A DNA stretch of 64,000 nt from Sphingomonas sp. BK235 (GTDB lineage Bacteria; Pseudomonadota; Alphaproteobacteria; Sphingomonadales; Sphingomonadaceae). Below, in pieces: positions 1-8,807 of this stretch. The stretch is taken from contig NZ_SLXN01000014.1 in the NCBI RefSeq assembly GCF_004345855.1, positions 1-64,000 on the forward strand, given 5' to 3'. The notes beneath the pieces are model-generated. The model had not been told where the DNA came from. It made no database searches and saw nothing but the letters and a program-made list of their open reading frames with translations. Position numbers and translations under genes: made by a program. Numbering within the stretch: the first letter of the stretch is position 1; each line of letters opens with the position of its first letter.

Positions 1-2
1 AG

Positions 3-83
3 GTGCACCCGCACAAGGCGCTGGGCTACCGATCACCCCGCGAGTACATCGCGCAAACCCGCGAGGCCTCGTCAGGCATTTAG
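3..83 (+). CDS. IS3-family transposase, C-terminal end (cut by window edge)
   Basis: The reading frame open from the left edge encodes a tail containing HKALGYRSPREYI and then stops at 81-83. The N-H-x-R/K-x-H-x-x-L-G-Y-x-T/S-P signature is the usual end of the IS3-family OrfB integrase (rve domain), which cuts and joins DNA during transposition. Only 26 residues are in view, so the subgroup and whether the element is intact cannot be told. Confidence 0.75.
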   Translation: MHPHKALGYRSPREYIAQTREASSGI

Positions 84-106
84 GGGGCAACGACAGGGCG
101 GGCGTT

Positions 107-709
107 ATGGCAAGCAGGCAGGGCATCACGCGAGCGTTCCTCTGGCTAGCCGTACTGACGGGTGGGCCGCTGCTCGGAGCGAAGCTGTTCGATCTCGTTG
201 TGCTGGCCGGCGCATGGAGCGCGCATCCACCCGCCTCGCTGACTTTGATGCCCTATGGCAAGGCATGGCCGGTCGATACCGGCGTTTTCTTCATCCCCTT
301 GTCGGCCGCAATGCTGGTGGCAGGGTTCGGCGCCCTAGCCGCGGGGTGGCTAACGCCGTGGCGTTTTCGCTGGCTGCTCTGTCTACCGTCGATCGGCATC
401 CTGTTGCTGCTGATCCTGACGGTGGTTGCGTTCTGGCCAATGAACGCGGCGCTTTACTATCACGGGATCGGTTCGCCCAAGGACAACATCACCGATACGG
501 AGTCGATTGTAATGGCGCGGCGCTGGGTCGCACTCGACTGGGTTCGCGTCTCGGGCGCGATCGCGGCCTTTGTCGCGCCGTTGCGCGCGTTGACGCTGCC
601 CTGGCCGACGGAGATGGCTCGCAAGGATCCTCCGCTGGTGCAAGCGCTGCTCGCGCTTGCCCTCCTCGGCGTAGCGGGGTTTGTCATCTGGTTCGTCCAG
701 AACCTATGA
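107..709 (+). CDS. DUF1772-type (anthrone oxygenase-like) membrane protein
   Basis: A 200-residue protein with about four hydrophobic segments, near residues 12-35, 62-82, 87-112 and 178-198. FWPMNAALY after the third segment and RRWVALDWVRVSG before the last resemble the F-x-P-x-N and R-W-x-x-L-D-W-x-R signatures of the DUF1772/anthrone-oxygenase-like family. The substrate is unknown in most bacterial members. The gene starts 23 bases after the transposase stop and stands alone; no operon partner is visible. The family call rests on these two motifs only. Confidence 0.7.
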   Translation: MASRQGITRAFLWLAVLTGGPLLGAKLFDLVVLAGAWSAHPPASLTLMPYGKAWPVDTGVFFIPLSAAMLVAGFGALAAGWLTPWRFRWLLCLPSIGILLLLILTVVAFWPMNAALYYHGIGSPKDNITDTESIVMARRWVALDWVRVSGAIAAFVAPLRALTLPWPTEMARKDPPLVQALLALALLGVAGFVIWFVQNL

Positions 710-807
710 CGAGCCGGTCATCGCAACGCACCTTTCTGACAACCGATTTAACTTGGGCCAAGCGCCTCGCTGGCAGTGTTCGGGCGAATGGGACCCCGTT
801 CCCGGTT

Positions 808-877
808 GTGGCTAGACCCAGAAGCGGTCACTCAAAGGCCACGCAGCGCTACTCAGTTTCAGACATTCATTCATCCG
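808..877 (+). repeat. dispersed intergenic repeat, copy A
   Basis: This copy runs from GTGGCTAGACCCAG through GCGGTCACTC to AGACATTCATTCA. The same order (gacccA, GGTCA-TC, then GGACrTTC-TTCA about 40 bases later) recurs at six or more other intergenic places in the window. It lies in the 291-base gap 710-1000, in which I see no gene. Confidence 0.55.
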
Positions 878-1000
878 CGTGTCTAAGTGCCACGTGGTGG
901 TCCTGAGACGCTCAGGAGGCGCATCGGCAAGCAACCTAGAGCATCCTGTCGTTTTCCGACATGACGCCGCGGCTCGCGGAACCGACCTGAGGCTGTGGCG

Positions 1001-1843
1001 CTAGGCGGGAAAGTGAACCCGCACCTCGATGCCAGGACCGCTGGGCGGAGGCGTCTCGCCTGCAAAGGCGCAGAACGCCAGAGCCATCCTCGCATTCGCA
1101 GTGATGTTGACCCTGACACTAGCCTGCCCTGGACGCTCGCCGAGCGGCGCGAACAGGTGCGGTTCCAACCAAGTCGGGACAGGCTTATAACCGTGCTCCC
1201 TGAGAAAGGCCGCGGCTTTAGCTATGGTCGCGGTAGGTGATGCACTCGGCGCTACCTTCGATCCCTCAGGAACTGTCCACTCCGTGTTGATCCGATCTCT
1301 CAGGCCTCTACGAACAGCGAGATTGTGTAGGAGTTGCGGATCTTCCTTGCCCAAGGTGTAGAACAAGTGACGCTCATTTCCGCCGCACGCGACCAGGCGA
1401 GCTTCTGGCGGCAGCATGGTGCCGCTGGTTGCCCCTACCAGATAAGCGTAGGGATCCATCCTCCGGCGTAGGATCGCCAGATTAGCCTCCTCGAGGGCCT
1501 GCTGCGACACAGGTTTTCCGCGAAACTCCGGCGGCACAAGCCCCCGAGGCGCACGATTGGGACTGGTTCGGCGCTCCTCGTCTGTTAGGTGATTGCGCTT
1601 CTGATACCGGCTCACAGTCTCCAACGATGGAGCGTGCTCGCCGGCGGTGTTCATGCGGTCGCGTTCCGCCGTCGCCGCTGGCGCAGAATCGGTCGTGCCC
1701 GACGATTGCGCGTGCCTCGCTGTGGCGAGAGCAGCCTTGAGGCTGTCAATCTGAAGAGCCTGTGCTGGAACGGAGGCGATGTGAGATAAGCAAAGTGCGA
1801 TTGGCGCGAAAGCATACCGCCGCGCATGACGTATACTAGTCAT
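1001..1843 (-). CDS. putative exported protein, unrecognised
   Basis: The frame is open further upstream, but the ATG at 1843 gives a convincing signal peptide (MTSIRHARRYAF followed by a hydrophobic run to PAQA near residue 30) and has GAGAG a few bases upstream, so I use it. The mature part has a basic, Ala-rich stretch, then a conserved-looking C-terminal half with VACGGNERHLFYTLG and an end of the form VRVNITANARMALAF. I do not recognise the family. A single paired cysteine pattern (ACGG, FCAF) would suit a periplasmic disulfide. It is downstream of, and on the same strand as, the amidohydrolase at 1992-3302. Confidence 0.6.
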   Translation of the reverse strand: MTSIRHARRYAFAPIALCLSHIASVPAQALQIDSLKAALATARHAQSSGTTDSAPAATAERDRMNTAGEHAPSLETVSRYQKRNHLTDEERRTSPNRAPRGLVPPEFRGKPVSQQALEEANLAILRRRMDPYAYLVGATSGTMLPPEARLVACGGNERHLFYTLGKEDPQLLHNLAVRRGLRDRINTEWTVPEGSKVAPSASPTATIAKAAAFLREHGYKPVPTWLEPHLFAPLGERPGQASVRVNITANARMALAFCAFAGETPPPSGPGIEVRVHFPA

Positions 1844-1991
1844 GTGTTTTCTCTCATTAGATCTGAAGGAGCGCGACGCGTTTAAGGTCGCGATCCGGCT
1901 GTGAGCCAATAATGCCCTCACCTCGACGCACCGGCAAACCTCTTTGGAACCTGGGTACGATCAAGTGATCGCGCCCGCAGCAGGCAGGACG

Positions 1992-3302
1992 TCAGCGACA
2001 CCCGGCGAACGGCACGACGGCAACTCCGTCCTTCATCACGAACCGAATGCCTCGCAATGCCCTGATTTCCTGCGACGGATCGCCAGCGACAGCGAGCAGG
2101 TCGGCGTGCGCGCCGGGGCGCAGAACGCCGAGGCCATCGTCGCGCAGCAGCCGGCCTGCCTCCCATGTCGCCGTGCGTAGTGCCTGCGCCGGAGTCAGCC
2201 CGGCATCGACATAGCCTTCGAGCGTTCCGCGCGTGCCGGCTCCTCGACCAGGCGCATACGGGAAGTAGAGATCGGAGCCGAGCGCGATCCGTACGCCTGC
2301 CTTGTGGGCGCGCAGCAGCCGGTCATGGAACATCTTCAACTGCTGCGCGATCTCACCGGGCGGCGGCTGTTGCTTCCACGACATGGAGAACTCTTTCACC
2401 ATCTCGATCGAGGGATCGGTCGGAACGAGCCACACGCCTTTGGCGGCCATCAACTTCAATGTCGCATCGGATATCTCGTAGCCATGTTCGATCGACGACA
2501 CGCCTGCTTCCACTGCCTCGCGGATCGCAGCATCGAAGGTTGCGTGTGCCGCAACCGGAATGTTGTGTCGCTGAGCCTCGCTGACGATCGCCTGCATCTC
2601 AGCAACGGTGAGCCGGGTACGCTGAGGTGACGCTTCAGGGTACATCTTGATGACATCAGCGCCGCGGGCGATTGCGTCGCGAACGGCAGCGCGCGCGTCG
2701 TCGGCGCCATTGATGACCCGGTACTCGCCCGAGACAAGCCCATGCGGGTCCATCGGCAAACGCTCAAATTGTCCACCAGCCGGAGCGAGACCGGGACCCG
2801 AACCGATGATGCGCGGGCCGATCACCGTGCCGTTGGCGATCGCCTGTCCTAACACGAGATCGAGGAATTGACCGGAATTACCAAGGTCACGGATCGTCGT
2901 TACGCCGGCATCGAGGTACTGCCGTGCGCGGGGTATGCCGGTGAAGGTCCGCCCGATAGCGCCACCGTGCGTGTTGTCACGATCTATGGATTGACTCAGC
3001 GGCTCGCCGAACTTCTGTTCTGCCAGGATGTGGGTGTGCGTGTCGATGAGACCTGGCAGCACGCTGCAGCCGCGCGCGTTGATCTCAGTCGCGCCTGTCG
3101 GAAGCGCGATGCTAGGCGCGACCTCCGTGATCCGGTCGCCACGGATCAGGATGTCGCGAGCCGAAAGCATTTTCCCGCTCTCCGCATCCCAGAAGCGGCC
3201 GGCATGGACGAGCGTCACCGGACCGGCCGGTCGCTGCGCTATACCTTCGGTCGCTACGGTGGCGAGCAGCAGGTGCAACAGGATCTTACGTGTGAGTTTC
3301 AT
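1992..3302 (-). CDS. exported amidohydrolase (imidazolonepropionase-like)
   Basis: A 436-residue metal-dependent hydrolase of the amidohydrolase superfamily. Residues 1-22 form a signal peptide ending GIAQ. The first metal motif is LPGLIDTHTHI (His about 89 and 91). Others are VAAHATFD (His about 252), SIEHGYE (His about 273) and ALGSDLYFPY (Asp about 343), all in the expected order for the TIM barrel. Members of this exported group are often annotated Xaa-Pro dipeptidase or imidazolonepropionase-like; they hydrolyse C-N bonds of amides or cyclic compounds, but the substrate cannot be read from sequence. The C-terminal KDGVAVVPF strand closes the usual beta-sandwich. Confidence 0.88.
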   Translation of the reverse strand: MKLTRKILLHLLLATVATEGIAQRPAGPVTLVHAGRFWDAESGKMLSARDILIRGDRITEVAPSIALPTGATEINARGCSVLPGLIDTHTHILAEQKFGEPLSQSIDRDNTHGGAIGRTFTGIPRARQYLDAGVTTIRDLGNSGQFLDLVLGQAIANGTVIGPRIIGSGPGLAPAGGQFERLPMDPHGLVSGEYRVINGADDARAAVRDAIARGADVIKMYPEASPQRTRLTVAEMQAIVSEAQRHNIPVAAHATFDAAIREAVEAGVSSIEHGYEISDATLKLMAAKGVWLVPTDPSIEMVKEFSMSWKQQPPPGEIAQQLKMFHDRLLRAHKAGVRIALGSDLYFPYAPGRGAGTRGTLEGYVDAGLTPAQALRTATWEAGRLLRDDGLGVLRPGAHADLLAVAGDPSQEIRALRGIRFVMKDGVAVVPFAGCR

Positions 3303-3424
3303 TGAGACCTCTCCCCTCTTTGCTAGTCAGCAGTTCCCGACCATCACTGCGTTGTGAGCCTAGGCCGAGCGGCTACGCGTCCGGCGCTCAGTCCCGAACG
3401 ACATGGATAAGTGGCACGGGTGAC

Positions 3425-3640
3425 TTATCCGTGCAACACACCTAGCGCAGATGCCCAGCCCTGCACGATGTTCGCGACCGAGGCGGACTTCGGCGCGATG
3501 AAGATGTCTCGACGGGCTCGAGGGCGAGCGATGCCGGTTTCGCCGCCATCACGGACAGCCTACGAAGCCGGTGGCGTCGCTGGCATTCCGGGGAACAGCA
3601 ATGCCAGCGCCAGGGCGAAGATCATAACAGCCCTGTTCAT
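3425..3640 (-). pseudogene. small exported protein with in-frame TAG (possible broken gene)
   Basis: Starting at the ATG at 3640, the frame reads a good signal peptide (MNRAVMIFALALALLFPG, then MPATPPAS) and hits TAG at 3560-3562. The same frame stays open after it to TAA at 3425-3427, giving about 71 residues if the stop is read through. The ATG overlaps the stop of the preceding gene as TGATG, the arrangement of translationally coupled genes, which argues for a once-real gene. It could also be just a 26-residue peptide or chance. The rest of the 337-base gap 3303-3639 shows nothing else. Confidence 0.35.
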
Positions 3641-4314
3641 CACATCGAACTTTCGATCCGACCGGCCGCGACGAGGGCGAATCTTGATGGCTCGCTAGAC
3701 AGCCTCGGTTCGTTGCTAGGTAGGCGGGGATCATCGTCACCTCGATCCGTGGCGCCGTAGAGCCTGCTGAAGGTGAGTGTGACGAAACGTCTGATCAGCC
3801 ACTCTTGTGTGAGGTGTGACAGATGCCGCGTGCACGATTTCGAAGCGGCCGCTAGACTCCCTCGTGAGTATGAGGACGCAGGTTCGTCGCCGATGGTGGA
3901 CAAGCGTGTCGGGTCAACGGCATTGATCATGAAGCGCTCGAGCGTAGTTCCCGAGAATGGATTTACGAGTTCAACCTCAGCGCGGATCCGCTTGGTCGTC
4001 TGGAACAGCGAGCCGATCAGAGGCAGCCGTGAGGCTGGTGCTGGCGTGGGGGAACTGGTCGCCGCCTCATCGATGACGATCCGCAACATCGCGGTCGGAA
4101 GCGAGGGTTCGTGGTCGGCACTGGCGAGCTCGAACGCAAGCCGCAGTCGATCGCACAGCTGATCGCGATCGCCATACCCCTTCCGTCGTCGCACCATTGT
4201 GGCGCCGATGTGGTAGCGCCGCGGAGTGGCAGGAGGCGGGCCACCGCACCACAGCACAGGCGTGCCGAGCAGAACACAGCGCCACGACACAGCGCCCCCC
4301 TCGCTCATCATCAT
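3640..4314 (-). CDS. hypothetical protein
   Basis: A 224-residue open frame on the minus strand; I do not recognise a family. The first 30 residues are partly hydrophobic (VSWRCVLLGTPVLWCGG) and could be an atypical leader. The middle contains AMLRIVIDEA and RIRAEVELVNPFSGTTLERFM, which reads like folded protein rather than a shadow frame. The stop overlaps the next small frame as TGATG. A terminator-like hairpin separates it from the PEP-CTERM gene upstream, so it would need its own promoter. The start is uncertain: ATG codons at 4314, 4311 and 4308 are consecutive and the ribosome site is weak. Confidence 0.45.
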   Translation of the reverse strand: MMMSEGGAVSWRCVLLGTPVLWCGGPPPATPRRYHIGATMVRRRKGYGDRDQLCDRLRLAFELASADHEPSLPTAMLRIVIDEAATSSPTPAPASRLPLIGSLFQTTKRIRAEVELVNPFSGTTLERFMINAVDPTRLSTIGDEPASSYSRGSLAAASKSCTRHLSHLTQEWLIRRFVTLTFSRLYGATDRGDDDPRLPSNEPRLSSEPSRFALVAAGRIESSM

Positions 4315-4333
4315 GATCTCAACCTTGTGAAAC

Positions 4334-4361
4334 GGGCGAGCCGCTCGCGGAGGGCTCGCCC
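4334..4361 (-). terminator. hairpin after the PEP-CTERM gene
   Basis: GGGCGAGCC at 4334-4342 pairs perfectly with GGCTCGCCC at 4353-4361 around a 10-base loop, starting 5 bases past the stop of the gene at 4366-5049. On the minus strand only a short T run (GTTTC) follows, so termination strength is uncertain. Confidence 0.55.
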
Positions 4362-4365
4362 TTGA

Positions 4366-5049
4366 TCAGACCAGCTGGCGCCGCAGCGTGGGCGCACGTC
4401 GCCGCAACGAGGTACCGACGAGCCCGAAGCCCAGGATCATCATCGCCCAGGTCGCCGGCTCGGGTACCGCGCCGGCGCCGACCGCGCGCACATCCCACTT
4501 GATGTTGTCGATGCCGACATTCTCGCCGGCGCCGAACCAGAGATCGATGACATTGCCATACCCGGCGTTGAAGGTGACATTCTGGTGGGTGGGATAACCG
4601 GTACCAAGCGAGCCGGTCTGGTACCCGCCTGCGCCCGGGTTCACGTTGTAGGTCGCGGTTTGACAGTTTGCCAGATTGACGAAACAGCCGAGATCGAACG
4701 ACTTGAGCGTGATCTCATAGCCAGCAGCGGCGCTCAGCGTGATGCGGGCGCGGGTACGAAAATCGGTCGAGCCCTTGTTGCTGTACGCCACACCCACAAG
4801 ATCGCCGAAGCCGCGCTCGTAATAGTAGAGCGGGCCACTTGGAAAACCATCGTAGGTGCTGCCGAAGTTCACCGACACCTCCGCGGTGCTCCCGTGACCC
4901 TTGTCGATGGCGGCGTTGTTGGTGCAGAGTTCCCCACCGTTGCAGTAGTTGCCCTGCGTAAAATCCAGCATCTGCACCGCCGCTTCGGCCGGCATGGAGG
5001 TCAGCACCGCGAACGCAGCCGTCAACAGAGGCATGATCATCTTGCTCAT
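4366..5049 (-). CDS. PEP-CTERM sorting-domain protein
   Basis: An exported protein of 227 residues. The start at 5049 follows AAAGGGAGATATA and gives the leader MSKMIMPLLTAAFAVLTS ending AEAA. The mature domain is Gly/Tyr/Asn-rich with four cysteines (NYCNGGELC, GCFVNLANC). The C-terminus is PEPATWAMMILGFG followed by a hydrophobic stretch and RRR, the exosortase recognition signal; in this system the tail is cut and the protein is delivered to the envelope or extracellular matrix. No exosortase gene is in the window. The role of the mature domain is unknown. About 220 bases upstream hold no gene and probably carry its promoter. Confidence 0.88.
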   Translation of the reverse strand: MSKMIMPLLTAAFAVLTSMPAEAAVQMLDFTQGNYCNGGELCTNNAAIDKGHGSTAEVSVNFGSTYDGFPSGPLYYYERGFGDLVGVAYSNKGSTDFRTRARITLSAAAGYEITLKSFDLGCFVNLANCQTATYNVNPGAGGYQTGSLGTGYPTHQNVTFNAGYGNVIDLWFGAGENVGIDNIKWDVRAVGAGAVPEPATWAMMILGFGLVGTSLRRRAPTLRRQLV

Positions 5050-5273
5050 TATATCTCCCTTTCTCATAGCAGCAGCGATCGCGGCGGCAGACAGCCACGA
5101 GCTTCTTGTGTCGTCATCGAAATATCGGCGGCTGAGCTTTTCGACTGTTCCGCCGCCTCGTTTACTATACCGCGCCGGTGCGGCGCTCATCTGTGCCGCG
5201 ACGAAACAGGACGTCGCGGCGACGAAGCCGTCACCGATGGTCCGCGGCTCTTCGCGCGGCCGGTCACCCAGCC

Positions 5274-5699
5274 TCAGTCCGCCTCACAGCCGCCAGTACG
5301 CTGCCCTCTCAGCCGGATCTCCAGCGGTTCCGGTAGCTCGGGCAGGCGCGAGGACGTTGTCGCATCGAACGCGGTGGGCGAGTAGCTCCCGCTGATCGAT
5401 GCCGAGCGGACCTGCGCGCCGCTACGGCATGAGCGCGCGAGATCGATCCGCCCTCTGCCGATCTGATCGCGGGCCATGACACAGTATCCCGGCATCGGCC
5501 GGAGCGCGAACAGTTCCGCGATCTCATCGGCGCTCATGCACTCGTCACTGACCTTTGACGGTGCGCCCTTGACCGTGGAGGTGACGCGATACGCGCCGGG
5601 AATCGGCGCGTCCGACGGGCTTGCAGCGCTGACGGCGCCAAAAGCAAGGTTCCCACTCAACCCGGCGCAGAAGCTGACGATCGCGATCGGGAGCCTCAT
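5274..5699 (-). CDS. DUF3617-like exported protein
   Basis: 141 residues. The ATG at 5699 overlaps the stop of the upstream gene as ATGA and is preceded by GCGGAG, so I prefer it to the start 9 bases further up. After a leader (MRLPIAIVSFCAGLSG), PGAYRVTSTVKGAP and a later Cys (DECMSADEI) match the layout of DUF3617 proteins: P-G-x-W/Y-x-V-T-T, then a cysteine before an E/D-rich segment. That family is periplasmic and of unknown function. It is translationally coupled to the 161-residue exported protein upstream. Confidence 0.65.
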   Translation of the reverse strand: MRLPIAIVSFCAGLSGNLAFGAVSAASPSDAPIPGAYRVTSTVKGAPSKVSDECMSADEIAELFALRPMPGYCVMARDQIGRGRIDLARSCRSGAQVRSASISGSYSPTAFDATTSSRLPELPEPLEIRLRGQRTGGCEAD

Positions 5700-6181
5700 G
5701 CTCCGCACTGCCGCTCAGCGGCGAGCGTCGCCAAGCGCCCAAGTCGCTCCTGCTCTGCCACGCTGTATTGAGGCGCAGTCGGTACACCCGCGGGCGCATT
5801 CGACCGCGCCAGTGCCTCAGCGGCCGATTGCCTCGCTCCCTGCGCGGCAAGCGAGCCGAGTGCCGAGCCGCCGCCCGCCGCGATTGCCACGCCAGGAACC
5901 ATGACCGACGCCATCGTCTTGGCAAAGCCAAATAGGCCTCGCTTCGTTTTCGCGGCTCGCTGCGCCTTGATCGCGCGCGCTGTGGCCGCTTCCTGGAGCG
6001 CGCCGAGTTCGGCAGAAATCATCTCGCAGGAAAGCGGCTGCTCTCCGGCGAGCGGCTCGGTACTTGAGACGAGCGCCTGCTTGCTGTCTGCCGCTTGGAT
6101 CGATGCCCATGAGACGGACGGTTGAGCGAGCATCAGCGCGGCGACGATCGTTGCGCCGACGAGCGGCGATATCTTCTTCAT
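5696..6181 (-). CDS. putative exported protein, unrecognised
   Basis: 161 residues with a strong ribosome site (GAGGAGG, 10 bases before the ATG). The signal peptide is MKKISPLVGATIVAALMLAQ ending near SWASI. The mature part has PLSCEMISAELGALQEA, a Lys/Arg/Ala helix, and a Gly-rich hydrophobic stretch (GVAIAAGGGSALGSLAAQG) reminiscent of a glycine-zipper segment, then a C-terminal helix ending in Cys. It probably sits in the periplasm or outer envelope. It is the first gene of a two-gene unit with the DUF3617-like protein. I cannot assign a function. Confidence 0.7.
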   Translation of the reverse strand: MKKISPLVGATIVAALMLAQPSVSWASIQAADSKQALVSSTEPLAGEQPLSCEMISAELGALQEAATARAIKAQRAAKTKRGLFGFAKTMASVMVPGVAIAAGGGSALGSLAAQGARQSAAEALARSNAPAGVPTAPQYSVAEQERLGRLATLAAERQCGA

Positions 6182-6348
6182 GGCGGTGTTCCTCCTCGAG
6201 CTGGGCGAGCCCAGATCGAGGAGCGCGCCAGGTCAGGGGCCCAGACCCAAACTCGGACCGACTCCCCAGAGGCGCGATGCACTTGACGTTGTTCGTCCGC
6301 AGCGGCGGCGCGACGGAAACTGATCCCGCTGCGACCAAGACGGCTTTG

Positions 6349-7452
6349 CTACGCCTGGCTGGTAATAGCCGGTGGGAAGCGCAGGCGCACGCGCCAGCCA
6401 CCACTCGCGTCCGGCCCCGCCTCCAGCGCAGCGACACTACCGTATAGCGTTTCCAGACGCTGCCGAACGTTGGCGAGGCCCAGTCCGGTGCTCGTGATGC
6501 TGCCGCGATCGACGGCAACACCGGCGCCGTCGTCCCGAACATCGATCACCGCTAGACCGTCCTCCTCCCACGCCGACAAGGCGATCGTGACCGGCTGCCG
6601 GGCCGGGGCGACGGCGTATTTGATCGCATTCTCGACGAGCGGCTGCAGGATTAGGCTCGGCATCAGGATACGCGCACGAAGGGTACGATCGACGTTGAGC
6701 TCGATGTTGAGACGCTCGCCGAACCGGATTCGCTCGATCGCGACATAGCTGTCGAGCGCGGCGAGTTCCTGGCTGAGCGGCACGATGGCATCGACCTCCT
6801 CCTCCAGCGTCTGGCGCAGGAAATCCGACAGGCGTTCGATCATCTCGTCCGCCTCGCGTGTGCGTCCCGCACCGACGAGCGAGGAGATGGCATTGAGCGT
6901 GTTGAAGAGGAAATGAGGATTGAGCTGCAGTCTGAGCGCCGCCAATCGCGCTCGGTCCGCACGGGCGCTGACCTCGAGCAATGCCATGCGGTCGGCAGCC
7001 CGGTCGCGTACCTGCACCGTAAAGGCGATGAGCGTGATGTTGGCGAAGGTCTTGTAGAAGTGCCCCTGCATCACGCGCGCGAAGCGCTCGCGAATGATGT
7101 CGGCATGAGCGGCGTCGAAGCGCGGAATGACGCCGAGCAGGCGGTTCTCGACCAGGTTGACCATGCTTTGCAGGGACGCGATGACGAGCGCGACGAAGAA
7201 GAAAATGAGCCATTTCTGCCACGGCGTCGCTTCGTGGAGTGCCAGTACGAGCGGGTAGGCAGGAAGAACCAGCAGAGCGACCAATACGACCGCCGGCACG
7301 TCCATCGGTATGTCGTATAGCCAGCCGAAGCGACCGCTGAGGGTTTCCGTGAGCTGGTAGACGCCGAGCACGAGGAGCCAACTCGCCAGCGTCATCCAGA
7401 CGACCTGCCGCCCCTCCGGCGTGATCCAAATGTCGCGGCGCAGCCTCCCCAT
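6349..7452 (-). CDS. LytS/YehU-type sensor histidine kinase
   Basis: 367 residues from the ATG at 7452, which has AGGA at a good distance; a TTG at 7488 in the same frame is less likely. Four hydrophobic segments occupy about residues 15-135, with no recognisable sensor domain. The His_kinase motif LNPHFLFNTLNAISSL (phospho-acceptor His) is near residue 180, followed by a HATPase with LVENAIKYAV (N box) and DDGAGV plus TGLGLANVRQRL (G boxes). It would phosphorylate or control the LytTR regulator encoded divergently at 7611-8372. The signal sensed is unknown. The 167-base gap to the next gene holds nothing I can name. Confidence 0.9.
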   Translation of the reverse strand: MGRLRRDIWITPEGRQVVWMTLASWLLVLGVYQLTETLSGRFGWLYDIPMDVPAVVLVALLVLPAYPLVLALHEATPWQKWLIFFFVALVIASLQSMVNLVENRLLGVIPRFDAAHADIIRERFARVMQGHFYKTFANITLIAFTVQVRDRAADRMALLEVSARADRARLAALRLQLNPHFLFNTLNAISSLVGAGRTREADEMIERLSDFLRQTLEEEVDAIVPLSQELAALDSYVAIERIRFGERLNIELNVDRTLRARILMPSLILQPLVENAIKYAVAPARQPVTIALSAWEEDGLAVIDVRDDGAGVAVDRGSITSTGLGLANVRQRLETLYGSVAALEAGPDASGGWRVRLRFPPAITSQA

Positions 7453-7610
7453 AGACGCGATCCTGCCCGGTGCCTTCCATCGCAGCAATCCCGTCCCGGC
7501 CTCAGGCTGCGACCAAAGTGGACGAGGGTGCGACGGGGCCGCTCGTGCGTGTGGCCAAGGGTGCTAAGTTGACGCCGGCGCTGGTATGCAGCTGCACCGA
7601 GGTGAATGTG

Positions 7611-8372
7611 ATGCGGGCAATCCTGATCGACGACGAGGCATTGGCGATCGAGCGCCTCGCGACCGGACTGGCCGCGATCCCCGAGGTCACGGTGGTAGCC
7701 ACCGCGACCGGAGCGGCGGAGGGATTGTCGCTGATCGAGCAGCTGTGTCCAGACCTCGTCTTCCTCGACATCGACATGCCTGGCATGAGCGGCATCGCGC
7801 TGGCCAAGCAGCTGATGGAGCAGGCCACCTCACCAGAGATCGTGTTCGTCACCGCATTCGATCAATATGCGGCTCAGGCCTTCGACATCGAAGCCGCCGA
7901 CTACCTGCTGAAACCGGTCGGCGCCGAGCGACTTCGCATGGGCGTGGCACGTGCGCTGCGTCGGCGCCGAACCCGAGTCACGGACGATGGTGCTTCCGTT
8001 CATGCGGCGTCACCCCTCACACCGATCGGCAGCTACGACAATGCGCTCTGGGTTCCGGTGAAGCAGGGCAGCGTGCTGCTGCCGGTCGAGACGATCAACC
8101 TGATCGAGGCCGCCAAGGACTATGTGCTGCTCCACACCGACCTCAAAGCGCATATCCTTCGCGCCAAGATGAGCGAGCTCGAGCAGCGCCTCGATCCCAA
8201 AGTGCTGCTGCGGGTGCATCGTTCGTACATGGTACGGCTCGCCACGGTGACGGCAGTCGAGCGGCCGGGTCGTGGCATGCTCCGGCTGCGGCTCGCTGAC
8301 GACAGCTCGGTGCAGGTCGGGCCGCTTTACATGGACGAGGTCGCGGAAGCCCTTAAACTCACGGCTCATTGA
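7611..8372 (+). CDS. LytTR-family response regulator
   Basis: 253 residues. The start at 7611 follows GAGGTG and begins MRAILIDDEALAIERL, the N-terminus of a receiver; frames open upstream lack this. The receiver has DD at residues 8-9, the phospho-acceptor Asp in VFLDIDMPGMSG near residue 48, Thr in FVTAFDQYA and Lys in LLKPVG. The C-terminal half is a LytTR DNA-binding domain (LPVETINLIEAAKDYVLLH, then LLRVHRSYMV). It pairs with the divergent LytS-like kinase. LytTR proteins bind direct repeats; I saw no clear pair in the short intergenic region. Confidence 0.92.
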   Translation: MRAILIDDEALAIERLATGLAAIPEVTVVATATGAAEGLSLIEQLCPDLVFLDIDMPGMSGIALAKQLMEQATSPEIVFVTAFDQYAAQAFDIEAADYLLKPVGAERLRMGVARALRRRRTRVTDDGASVHAASPLTPIGSYDNALWVPVKQGSVLLPVETINLIEAAKDYVLLHTDLKAHILRAKMSELEQRLDPKVLLRVHRSYMVRLATVTAVERPGRGMLRLRLADDSSVQVGPLYMDEVAEALKLTAH

Positions 8373-8379
8373 GGTGACG

Positions 8380-8763
8380 ATGGACCACTACATGACCGTG
8401 GGCGCGCGCGATCAAGCCGCGTCGGTCACCTTCTACGACGCAGCATTGGGGGCGATCGGCTGGGCGCGCCACGCCGACGTCGCCGGTTGGTCCTGCTACT
8501 CGCAGGGCGGTAGCGGGGACGGCATCGTGCTGTTCGTCGGCGCGCCCTTCGACGGCGCGGAGCCGAGCGCCGGGAATGGCCAGATGATCGGCTTTCTCAG
8601 TCCGTCACGCGAGCAGGTCGATGCGTTTCACGCGGCCGCGTTGAAGGCGGGCGGCACTTGCGCGGGCGCGCCTGGCGAGCGCGCGCGCTATGGGCCGGGC
8701 GTCTATGCCGCCTATGTGCGCGATCCGAGCGGCAACAAGATGTCGGCCGTTCATCGCGGCTAG
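8380..8763 (+). CDS. VOC/glyoxalase-like protein
   Basis: 127 residues starting MDHYMTVGARDQAASVTFYDAAL, the first beta-alpha module of vicinal-oxygen-chelate proteins. A second module ends in YGPGVYAAYVRDPSGNKM, the classic C-terminal strand of the family. GAGGTGACG just before the ATG serves as ribosome site, and the gene lies 7 bases after the regulator stop, so they are probably cotranscribed. VOC proteins include dioxygenases, glyoxalases and resistance proteins. The substrate is not readable here. Confidence 0.85.
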   Translation: MDHYMTVGARDQAASVTFYDAALGAIGWARHADVAGWSCYSQGGSGDGIVLFVGAPFDGAEPSAGNGQMIGFLSPSREQVDAFHAAALKAGGTCAGAPGERARYGPGVYAAYVRDPSGNKMSAVHRG

Positions 8764-8807
8764 CCGGGCGGTCCGCCGGCGGCCCTACCTGCGAAAGAAG
8801 CCGCGCA

